A stretch of 64,000 nucleotides of DNA from Rosa chinensis (taxonomy: Eukaryota > Streptophyta > Magnoliopsida > Rosales > Rosaceae), in assembly GCF_002994745.2 (NCBI RefSeq), contig NC_037088.1:2609001-2673000 (forward strand), written 5' to 3'. The position numbers and the translations under genes are program-made. The notes under the pieces were generated by a model. The model was given only the letters and a program-made list of their open reading frames with translations. It had not been told where the DNA came from and made no database searches. Below are positions 21,475 through 32,268 of this stretch, one piece after another. Numbering within the stretch: the stretch's first letter is position 1; the number at the start of each line of letters is the position of its first letter.

Positions 21475-22372
21475 TCAAGTCAACTTGTAAGCAAGCTGGA
21501 ACAAAACTCCAGCAGACAAACCAGCAATACACAAGACAGACACCCCACGAACCCGAATGAAGAAAACATTTAAATTCTTCGCAACCTGAAGAGCAAGAGT
21601 CAGAATCTGCAGCCTACCTTGCTCCTCCATCTTCTTAAAGAAGTAGATTGGCTTCAGAGACTGCCTCAACATGAACGCCAAAGAGAAGGGAAACCCGAAT
21701 GCCAAAAAGCTCTGAATTGATACTTCGGGTATTGAAGAAGACCGAGTCATGTATGAAATGTAAGCTCCAAGGCCGAGCTGAACCAAACCCAGAACAGCCA
21801 CAGTCCTGCTCAGACTATACATGTTCTTGGCCATCACTTCAAGGACTGTTCGGGTCTCATTGCCCAAATCAGAGAGGTCTCGCTCCACAGTCGGTCCTTC
21901 GATTTCTTGGTGCTTGAAATTTGGGTTTTGACTTGGGTACTGACTTGGGTTTTGGGGTTTCTCAGGTTCTGATGAACCGGAGGTTGAAAGAAATCTGGGT
22001 CTATTACCCGACGGCCATTTAAATCTGGGAGTGTTCAATTGGGTAAAACCAGATTGAAATTGTTGGGTTTTGGATCAAGAATCGAAGAAGACAAAGATGG
22101 ATCAAAGGCCAAGCCTTTAGTGGATTTTTCATCAAAGGGTTTTAGATTTGGTGCTGTTCCTTTGTAGTCTTTGAAAATGGAGTTGGGGTTTGAAGTAGAT
22201 ATGAAAGGGTTTGAGGGTGTTTGTGAAAAAGTGCAATTGGACGAGTGAGTGAAGGGTTTAGGAGCTTTTGGGTGATGAAGTAGGTGGAGGATATGGTGGA
22301 GAACGATGAAGAAGAGTGAGAGGGTCTTACGAGCTTTGAGCTGAATCTGCGAGAGATGAAGGCGGCAGCCAT
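21475..22372 (-). CDS. Small multi-spanning membrane protein, probably organellar, function unknown
   Basis: The main exon is open from just after a stop at 22,075–22,077 to the stop at 21,475 (about 199 codons). It contains an N-terminal RFLSTSGS segment, a Pro/Gln/Asn-rich stretch, and then three hydrophobic segments ([52 protein letters not shown]). Upstream, an ATG at 22,372 begins [14 protein letters not shown], a mitochondrial-presequence-like exon that stops at a good donor (CTC then GTAAG, 22,330). I see no AG in the phase needed to join this exon to the start of the long frame, so either the acceptor is lost or lies further in; the first in-frame ATG of the long exon is at 21,834. 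I do not know a function for this family. Confidence 0.6.
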
Positions 22373-24231
22373 TGTTGAAGAACCAAAAATTGAGAGAGAT
22401 GAGATGACAAGGTTATTTTGGTTTGATTGATACAGAGTATGTTGGAGAGTTGTCAATAACTGGTGAGACTTTATATGACCCACAAATGAAGAGGCCCGGC
22501 CCAAATCAATTCAATAACCCACATTGACCTCAATGTGATTCTGCAAGAGCAGAAGAGAAACACAAAGTTGAAACAAAAGAAGCTTGCAAGAAAGGTAACA
22601 TCTGAAACAATAAGGTATGACAACCTCTTTCTCTTTCAATTCAAACATACTTCCTTTTCTTGATTCTTACATTCACGTTTCAAAAGTTCATCCTATTGTC
22701 ATTTCTGGGTTTTCCTGTATTAGGTCATTTACAATCTTGTATCATTTTATGGATAGTGGTTTCAGTTTCACCCGTATCAAATAATATTTTCTTATAGTAT
22801 ATATTGTAGTAAATGGGAAGTTGGGATAGTACTTGTCTGCTAAATAAGGTCCCTCAAAATTAGTTCAATGATTTTCATTAACTGCAAAAAATAGTAGCTT
22901 TCAGTGTTAATTAAAGAGTAATAATGTTACGATTGGAAGATGCTACAGATACTCAGACAACCCCTTATTTTCTTTTGGCCGCAATCAAGAATAGAGCACT
23001 GCACCAATCAGCTTCTTGTTGCAGAGAAAAGGGGTGAATGCTGCTCCAATCTCCCACTCGCATTTCCATTGTTTTGGCACCGTTTTGTCATTGAAACTCT
23101 TAGTCTCTCACCAAATTCCTGAATCTATAAATAATATGCCAGTGTTGTGTTCAAGTCCAAGAAACTTGTAGCTGTGTGTTGTGAACAACTTGCCTTGAGG
23201 TATGCATTGTGTTCAGTTTTTCTATGGATGACGACTTCAAAACTATTAAGCCATGGTATTTGATTTTGTTACTTTCTTTCTGCCTTCCTCCAAAAGGTTA
23301 GTCCATTCCATGAGCCAAAACAAAATTGATACACTAGATTACTTCGTTGCTATAAGGAGAAATTGAACTGCTCTCCTTCACTCCTTGTAATACCCCAAAA
23401 TTCTGTTTTCCGTCAATAAGTCTTATATTTGAGGAACTTAAGTTTGTGCCAAGTTTTATTTGCAAAATTTGTTACGATTTGCCATTTTAGTTTTTAATTT
23501 AAAGTATTTATTTTTCTTTACATTTGGGTTTTTCTTGAGTAATGATTTTCTCACGTTTAGAAATATTATCCAAATGATACTAACCCAGCCCACCGATCTT
23601 TTCACCTGATTTGGGAGATGATCGATTATTTAAGCCTCGTTTTTCAGTATTCTCTTACCATGTTCGTCAGCCAATTTGCATGCTCGAATACACCTAGATC
23701 TGAGCCTTAGATCAAAAAACGTTCTTCATCAAAGTTGTTCTTCATCATCGTGTCTATAACATATCCGAAAATCAGCTCAATCGGGTATGTATTGAGGTCT
23801 GTGCGTTAGTCTGAGTAGTGGTTGCTGAGAAATCAGCAATCAGCATATCTCGGGTTCAATTATTCATCTTCTTTTCCCATTCGAATCTGTTAAAGTGTTA
23901 AGAAATTGATAGTGTAAAGTCTTTGACAGCAAACGTGAAAGTTAGTCAAGGGGGAGATCAATTGGAGCAAGCTGCTGAGGCCCATGATACTGCAAAAACC
24001 ACCTGGAAAAATTGTTTTTAAGCTATTTGGGTTATGATTCTCTTAAAGGAAATTCATTTGGTGATTTCGTTAAACTCCGTACTTTCATTGTTTGAATGCA
24101 TTGATCACTGCATGTTTTTCCATGTTTCGATATTGAGTAAAAGGAAAAAAAAAAAAAAGGGTACATGTTGCGATTTATGCTTGCAGTGCCCAGTTTGCTT
24201 CTTTGTTAATCAGATGCAATTGCATGCTCTG
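22373..24231. other. Spacer and fused flank upstream of AAH relic A
   Basis: No gene firmly recognised. At 23,226 an ATG begins MDDDFKTIKPWYLILLLSFC, a signal-peptide-like exon ending at AAAG then GTTAGT (about 23,298), which could be the first exon of a lost gene. The stretch immediately left of 24,232 is unrelated to the AAH exons found in block B. Confidence 0.35.
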
Positions 24232-26021
24232 TTTTCAGTCTACATTCATAGGAAGTGCTGCTATAGCTGGAATTTTACCAGTTTCAGCACTGCAAATAAC
24301 TGATAAAAGGTTTCCTTGAATAAATCCTAATTTATATCTATTTGTAACACTATTCTTTTTCAATTAATTTATGATTATCGTCCTTGTTCAGTGGTGTGAC
24401 AATTCAAGATGCTCTTAAGAAAACCTCCATTGAAGTTTCAGAGGAGCACTTGCAGCAGCTCAGATATGACCCAAAGTCAGTTTGGGGTTATGTTGAGGTA
24501 TAATGCCCTACGCTGGTTATGTTGATAACCTGTATTAGAATATTCTCTGTGGAAATAGCAATAAAATGGATGCATGTTATAGGTTCTTCTAGTGCTCTGA
24601 CTACAAACTCTGCTGATTGTTTCATGTTGTAGATTCACATTGAACAAGGGCCTGTACTGGAATGGGTTGGTTTTCCTCTAGGAGTTGTTAAAGGCATAGC
24701 TGGACAGACAAGACTAAAGGTATCAAAAGTGTTTCAGCTTTTCATAGGTGCATGTCTAAATTATGTTTCATTTAATCATACAAACAAGAAAATTTTCCGT
24801 AGTTGAGAATTGTACTATGCAACTACACATATATGTGTGGAACTCATGAGGATTCAAAAAGGGACTAATATTGATTTTTAGGTCCTGGAAAAAGTGGAAC
24901 AACATCTTTATGAGAAACTACACGTCTCATAAGGGAAATTTTCTGTATAATTTCATGAGAGAACCAAGAAGTTGAATACAAAAGCTCCTATTATAGATTG
25001 TATTTCATCATACAGATGTTGATGTATAAAGTAGTAAACTACAATGGCATTATATTATACTTTTATTTCGGCTGAGCCGTCCAATATACATAAACATTGT
25101 AGGTTACAATGAGAGGTTCCCAGGGGCATGCTGGAACAGTTCCAATGTCCATGCGTCATGACCCTATGGCTACTGCTGCGGAAGCCATTGTATTGTTAGA
25201 AAGCCTATGTAAGCATCCTCAAGATTTTCTGTCTTTTGATGGTCAATGCAAAAGTTACTCATTAGAATCACTTTCAACTTACTCGTTTGTACCGTTGGTG
25301 AGATATCGACTTGGCCAAGTGCAAGTAATGTTATTCCAGGACAGGCAAGAAGTTTATCTCTTGACATTGCTAAATTTGATATTAAATGCTAAATCGGGTA
25401 ATGAAAATGATCTTCTTGATTTCAGGTAACATTCACAGTAGATTTACGTGCAATTGATGACATGGGACGTGAAGCTGTTGTATGTGAATTATCTAACCGA
25501 TTGTATCAAATATGTGATAGGCGTTCAGTTTCGTGCACAATTGACCGTAAGGTGTGGAACTTTTCATGTCCTAGTCAATCATGTGCAGGTAGCTTAATAA
25601 GTAAGACAGTAAGCTTACATACTTTGAACCTTTTCAGCATGATGCAAATGCAGTCATTTGCAATTCTGAGCTGACTTCGAAGCTGAAGTCAGCAGCTTAT
25701 CTTGGGCTCAATAGAATGACAGGTTCTGTTCAGGATGAAGTACCTGTATTAATGTGTGGAGCAGGACATGATGCAATGGCTCTGTCTCATTTAACTAAGG
25801 TTTGTTATCTTTAATTTGCAAGATGAATCATGAACCATATGTTACTGTTTGTGTTATTTCCTGTGGTGTATAATTCTGGTCTCCAAAAATATGAACAGGT
25901 GGGTATGCTTTTTGTCCGTTGTCGAGGAGGCATAAGTCACTTCCCTGAAGAACATGTATTGGATGATGATGTTTGGGCATCTGGTTTGGCAATCCTGGCA
26001 TTCCTAGAGACTCAGCTCTAG
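24232..26021 (+). pseudogene. AAH: Allantoate amidohydrolase, copy A (5'-truncated relic)
   Basis: Family role: M20-type, manganese-dependent enzyme of ureide catabolism (allantoate to ureidoglycine, ammonia and CO2), in the endoplasmic reticulum. Seven exons remain: 24,232–24,309; 24,392–24,497; 24,633–24,719; 25,103–25,344; 25,426–25,551; 25,638–25,799; 25,899–26,021. Motifs: HIEQGPVLEWVGFPLGVVKG, MRGSQGHAGTVPMSMRHDPM, FTVDLRAIDDMGREAV, GAGHDAMALSHLTK, VGMLFVRCRGGISHFPEEH. The N-terminal half with the metal-binding GSHLDT and DAGxFDG motifs is absent: homology begins inside an exon. Exon 25,103–25,344 is 242 nt where a multiple of three is required, a 1-nt loss near 25,276–25,283 also present in copy B. 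Its donor is GC, not GT. Confidence 0.9.
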
Positions 26022-26633
26022 ATTGGAACATTTTTTTCGACATTACTATATATATAGGAGAAATCTCAATAATCTAGTATGTGACAATTGTACATAATCA
26101 TGATGGGTCTTGTATGTGACAATTCTTTTGTCAAGTACAAACCTAAAATTAAGGGATCATATTTACTCTGCAATGTGAAGCCCCTGCATTACTGATTTGC
26201 AGTCCCCATTTTGGCTAGCCATACGAGTCAATTTTTTTTTTTTGAAAAAATAAAAAACATAATGTTTCTCATTTTACTAGTACTGTGACATTTTCTGTTC
26301 TTTATTTACTAGTGCGACCCCCGCTCCCCCCAATCCCCCCATTTTATTCATATGAAACAGAAAAATTTACAAACCAAGAGGGGGACATTAGAACCTTACC
26401 TCTTCAAGGAAATTTCACAACTTTCTACCAAAAACAAAAGCCAAACTTGATAATACGGACACTCAGACTGACCAAAATAACATTGCTGCTATTACCAAAA
26501 TAACAACAACAACATCTAATCAAACAACAAGGTTCATAAGGAAATGTACATCGTACATTATTGCATAGATAGAATACATAGAAATCAGAAAGCATATTAT
26601 ATAACTACTGCTTTCTTTTTGTTTTGTTTCCGA
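26022..26633. other. Convergent spacer between AAH relic A and RLP copy 2
   Basis: 3' flanks of the two converging genes, also found at 47,768–48,398 in block B. A poly(C)-interrupted stretch at 26,323–26,340 is shared. No gene. Confidence 0.5.
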
Positions 26634-29504
26634 TCACTGCCTTGCTTTCAAACGAGCTACTTTCAATGCAATTGCTAGTGCTACTTTCTCTTTGATGTGG
26701 TCAAAAAATTGAAAATAAGCATACCTCCATGACTTCTTCAATATCAATGTGCCATAAACACTCCAAAAGCCTATGATAAAGCCAAGCACCGCGCTGGTAT
26801 ATAAACCAAGCTTTTCATCATCAGCTTCATGAGTCTCATGCATGTTGCCTCCATCTTCTGTGCAGTTTGAAAGAGGAAATCCACAGAGTGAAGGATTGCC
26901 CTTATAAATAGATGAATCATCGAGCGTCTGAAGTTGGTTGCCCGAAGGAATTCTTCCGGTCAACTTGTTGCAAGACAAGTTCAAGTGAGATAAGAAGGTC
27001 AGAGAAGCGAGACTTTGTGGAATCTGTCCTGAAAGCTGGTTCTGGGAGAGGTCAAGTGTTTCAAGCAAGTGCAAGTTTCCAATTTTTGAGGGGATATTTC
27101 CACTTAATTGATTAATGGACAAGTTTAATGTAGCTAATTGAACGAGACTGCTGATTTCTTCAGGAATTTCACCTTCTAAATCATTATGCGAAAAATCAAT
27201 AATGGTTAGAAGCCTCGCATTGTTCTCTAAGTATTCACTTGCTCTTCCTTTTACGGTCACAGTTATTACCTCAAAATCATCAGAGTAGTCCCAGCCCCCA
27301 TAACTACTAGAGATTAAAGAAGTCAATTTATTCAAACAGTTGGGAATAGTCCCTGAAAATCTATTGTGACTAAGGTCTAGGATCTGAAGGGAAGGAAGAG
27401 TGCACAAATGACGAGGAATTTGTCCACTTAAAGAGTTTGATTGCAATTGCAGCACTGCGAATGTGTCCACTTTTGATCCTATCCAAGAAGGTATGCTTCC
27501 AGTAAATTTGTTGCCTCCAAGATAAAGTCTCTGCAAACCAGAGCAATTTTGCAAGGCAGAAGGAATTTCTCCGCTAAAATGATTGTTGTCTGTCTTTAGC
27601 ATATAAAGAGAACTTGGAATGCCCATTGAGCTTGGAATATTACCAGACATATTGTTGTTTGAGACATCCACAGTGAGTATGCTGCTCCACAAACTCCATT
27701 CTTTAGGGAATTCTCCGGATAACTGATTGTTATTCAGAGCAAGTTCATATAGAGATTGAATGCTACAAATAGATGATGGAATAGTGCCATCAAATTGATT
27801 ATGGCTCAGAACTATGGACTCCAGATTCGGAAAAGAGTTGAATCGGAACGGAAGCTTTCCGCTTATTTGATTGGAAGATAAATCCAACCATCGGATCTGG
27901 GAAGATATCTTAAAGACCCATTCCTCTGGTATTGCACCCGAGAGTCCAGTATTCTTAAGTGAGACCGACAAGAGCTCAGTTTGAGATTGAAGCCATACAG
28001 GGAAGCCGGGGCCTACTCAGCAGTTGTGCATTTCAATGTGGTGGAGCTTGAAAGGAGGAATCCATTCATAATCAATCAAATTGAAAATGATGGGCACAAG
28101 TTGGGCTGTGCTAACTGCAAAATACTCTAATTTTGTGAGATTTATGAAATGGGCTTCGGTTAAATTGCCTTCCCACGAATTATAAGATAGATCAAGGGTA
28201 ACTAGCTCAGAAAGTTTTCCCAAATTTTGAGGAATGGAACCGTTGAAAATATTATCCCTGAGATCAAGTGTCTTCAGGGGTGATGATAAATTTCTGATAA
28301 TAAATTCTGGAACGGATCCCCAAAAAGAGTTGGAGCTGAGATAGAGATGCTGTAGGCTTCTCAGCATTCCCAACGAACTAGGCAATTTGCCTACCAGCCC
28401 ACAGCCATACAAATCTAGTGACTCCATTCTATTAAATGAACAATTTGAGAAACCACTCAAAAACTCTTCAATCCCCCCATCAATTTGATTCCCTGCAAGA
28501 CTTAATGACTTGAGCCTGCACAAATTTCCACTAAATTTGGGAAATTGACCTTTGAGTCCTACACTCCGTAAGTCAAGGTGTTCTAGAGATTTGAGTCTTA
28601 CAAATTCATCAAGAAAGGGGCCACTGAAAGAATTCTCACTCAGATCAACTTTTGTAAGGCTAGTAAGATTAAACATCCATTTAGGATATGAAAAATTAAT
28701 ACTATTCAATGACATGTCAAGGACCAAAAGTGATGTGAAGTTAATTGTAGGCATGGAGAGTGGAAGCTGGTTTCCACCAATTTCGCAACTAGAGAAATGC
28801 AACTCTAAGAGTGAAGGAAGCATGTTAACCTCATGTAGCCAACTAACTCCTGTGCTGCTAAGGTTCACACCTCCAAGATTGAGGTATTTTAGGGAAGAGA
28901 GATGAGAAAGCCAATTCAAGTTTTTGGAAGAAAGAGAATAATAACTAGATCTGAGGTCAAGATAGTTCAAGTTTGAGAGGTTACCAAGAGAAGAAGGAAT
29001 CTCTCCCGCAACTGAACTCAAATACCAGATACTTGAAAAATTGAGATATCTCAGACTTGTAAGCTCCCCAATAAACTTGGGAATGTGAGTCCTTTGAAAA
29101 TCATTCGAGCTTAAGTCTAAGTAACTCAAATGTATCAAGCCAAGCAAAGAAGGATTAATTAACTTACCCCCCAAACAAGATTGAAGATACTCCGTGGTGT
29201 TCCACTGTTCATCATTTGTGGTGTATGGATATGTATTACGGAGGTCAACCGTTGCAACATGACCAGTGCGGTTGTTGCATGAAATCCCTGTCCATTGGCA
29301 GCATTCGTGACCAGCCCAAGAAGAAAGCTTACCAGAAGGATCACTGAGATCTTGTTTAAAGCTGAGAAGTGCTCGCCTCTCTTCCTCCATGCATGATTCC
29401 ACCACGACACTGCTATTGTTTAGGCACGAAGATGCCAAAAATAACAAGAGCAAGAAGTGAAGAATGAGGCGAGAGATCGGGTTAAAGTAAACATAGATAT
29501 CCAT
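26634..29504 (-). pseudogene. Receptor-like protein, copy 2, one premature stop
   Basis: Same structure and length (957 codon positions) as copy 3, starting at the ATG at 29,504. The frame stops after 495 codons at TGA (28,017–28,019), where copy 3 has CGA (Arg) and copy 1 also has CGA: a C-to-T change in a CpG on the coding strand. After that codon the frame continues open to the normal stop at 26,634, with LRRs, the island-like segment ([18 protein letters not shown]), the Cys-containing cap ([10 protein letters not shown]), the acidic juxtamembrane stretch and the transmembrane helix ([15 protein letters not shown]). If translated it would give a signal-peptide-bearing half ectodomain without a membrane anchor. 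It is otherwise undamaged, so the mutation is likely recent. Confidence 0.92.
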
Positions 29505-29566
29505 TATTTTCTGGCCTTTAACTTCGTGTACGTTGCAGATGCATAGGATGCTGAGCACAAATTGAA

Positions 29567-29572
29567 TTTATA
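29567..29572 (-). promoter_or_regulatory. TATA box of RLP copy 2
   Basis: TATAAA on the minus strand about 63 nt upstream of the ATG, conserved with the other two RLP genes. Confidence 0.55.
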
Positions 29573-32268
29573 GCAACTATAAGGTTGAACCGCGTGGTTA
29601 GGTTTATTTGTCCAGACTCCAGAATATTCCAAGTCGTCATGCAACATCAACCCAATTTACAAGTTTAGGAAACTTTTAAGTGATGATGGATGAGTGAGTG
29701 ATGGAGGTGCGTTTTAGATTAGAAATTAATCCAATCAGTAAAGACTTTGAAGAGTCTCCCTTCTCCGCTGTGCTCCTAGGTCGTTTCTGGGAGTATTCTC
29801 TAGTAGCGACGTGGAACATTACAATCAAGTGATCATGACCGTTGAATTATGTAACCGGCTGACCCTTGGTTGGATCGGAGATGCCATGCGAAGGAAAAAG
29901 ATCGAGTAGCCCTGGTTCTTCTTCCCCAATATAATTGGTTAGAGAAGGCTCTGGTTCAATCACCATACAAATGCGTTCAGTGCGAGAAGCCCTCTTGCTC
30001 TCTTAAGTGGATATGTTGTTGCGTTACGAGTTTGGATTTTATATATTTGGAGTCGTAGTTGATTATCCCTATTGCTAGCAAATTCTGAAGGTAGTTGCTT
30101 TTTCCATTAAGATACTAGTGTTAATGGGGCCTATTGCTATTCTGGTAAAAACCAATTTGTTTATGGATTGAAACTAATTAAGTTGCTTCATGGTTTTGAT
30201 TTGTTACTGTCAAATCTCCGACTTATGATTTCTCGTTTCAAGATATAGATGATATGCTAGTAATTCACCGACATTTAGTATGCAACAACACTGTGTAGAA
30301 TTTGATTTCATTAGCTTAATTATGTCAAACTGAAAAGGTAGGATTTCCATCTCTGTGAACTTTAAGACCATTACTGAGGAAGTGTTCTTATAGCTAAGAC
30401 CGTATGTTGGCTTAGCAGTTAGTTTAAAGTTAAGGATGGAGTTGAGAGTTTAACCAAAGAGCGTAGGAGATTAGTCCTAATTACTTTTTATGGACTAATA
30501 AACTTGAAAGCTTCAGACCCTCTTCCATAGTAATCTTAGAGGTTATCCGGTGAATGATTCTCTTCAGTTTGTCTTGTTGGAAAATTTTGGCCTGCTATAG
30601 AGCTGAAGTTAACTTTGTTTTGCACCATAAACCCCACCCTTTTGCAGCAAACGACATGGAGAGTGAGCTCTCTGAATTATTGCTTCTTATTCTGGTTTAA
30701 ATTTGGTGATATTGAATTATAAAAATGTAGGCCAAGTGCATGATTGTGTTCTGTTTCACTGTGGCTGGTATCTGTTCTCCAGTCAATGGGTGCACTCAAC
30801 GTGTGTGTCAGGTTTTGATTGACTTCATTGATACCTCCAATTATGTTTAACCCGGATGGATATATTTTGTTGACCAATACATCAGAATGGTCTTTTTGTT
30901 CAATTTGATCTATGATTATTTACTGGAAGCCACCTTTTTTTTTTTTTCCCTAGTGGACTATCAAATTATAGGTTCCCAATCAGGGACTGAAATGAATGAG
31001 GAAAAGCCTATGTAGGCTACTTGTCAAAAGTGTACTTTCATACCTCTTAATCTTCCTTCTTAGATCTATAACCAGATTCCTGCTATTGGTAAGGTGGTAG
31101 CTTTCTTCTGCTGCATAAATTAATAGTAGTAATAGTAAACAAACCTATGTTCAGATTGGAAACAAGATATTTTGAAATATTATGCAATAATAATCTCACT
31201 GGAAATTTTCTTGATTTCGCCTCTTAGCTTCTGTGGAAAGTTAACAAGCTCATTAATCTTTTTCGCTTGGGCAGGAGGAACTAAAATCTGTTGAATGCCT
31301 CCAACCTGCTTCCCGATGCTGCACAGAGTATGTTAGTTTTTCAATTACCTTTTGAAGGCACCTAGTTTTAGAGTAAAAGGAACTGGAATTGAATATCTTT
31401 CAAATTTGTTTGTTCTAGCCATGTAAGAAAAATGAGGTGATTCTCTTTATATAATGTTAGTCATCTTCTAGTAGATTGAATATGAATATTTTGCAGGATT
31501 GCTGATTTTGTGACTGCGAATCCAGATCCGTTAATACCAACGTAAGAATATCACCAAATTTTTGTAAAGTTTAGTTTGCATTATGTGCATTGTGATCATT
31601 TCCTGTTGCTTTTGGAAATGGCTCTGGTACCATCTTCTCTTTACTTTTCATTTCTTGTTTACCATTTTCAAGAGAAATGCTGCTCTACTATTAAGATAAA
31701 ATTGCTTCAAACAAAGAAATTGTTAGCACTATTGAACTGAGAACAACTTCCCAGCAAATGTAAAATATGTTGTGCTAAAAGTTCATGAAGCATTTGAATT
31801 CTTTCTATAGATAGAAATGTGGACTCAATCTTCATCCTTAGTCCTCAATTGTATTTCTGATAGTTATTTCAGTCTTGGGTCATTTGTTAAGGAAGTGTGA
31901 TTTTGATGATGCCTAAAACTTACTGTTATTGATGGAAGTAGCAGTAAAGCTAGAAAACATTTTGTGCTTGGTTCCTAAAATAACAAGATTAACCAACATT
32001 TGATTAGCAGTATCGTTGGCCTCTTCTTTTCCCTCCTCTGTAATACAGTATCAATCAATCAGTATCGTTCCTAAACTTTCTAATGAAGCATTCATGAGGT
32101 TGCTTGTCTTTATGTGGCCTCACAAGTGTACATTCCTTTTTCTAGTTCTGCATTCCATGAGGGGTGTCTCCAATTTATACTAAGATAGTCAGACACAAAG
32201 CATCTTGAAGTTTCTAAATTTTTATATGCAAAAGAGCCAGATGTTTTACCTTTGAACTGGATTTGCAG
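29573..32268. other. Block A spacer between RLP copy 2 and leucine-zipper gene
   Basis: The first part is the shared RLP upstream region. 30,610–30,676 includes a short ATG-led stretch MESELSE. Between 30,677 and 31,816 is about 1.14 kb missing from block B; it holds short coding-like pieces next to splice-type borders (EELKSVECLQPASRCCTE at about 31,275–31,328; IADFVTANPDPLIPT at about 31,499–31,542), perhaps 5' exons of the downstream gene. These pieces are not recognised. Confidence 0.4.

Noticed and set aside
29504..29558. N-terminal extension of the RLP frames upstream of MDIYVYF
   Set aside because: The extended frames begin with GTG or TTG, lie against the TATA box and are not conserved among copies; the shared ATG is the better start.
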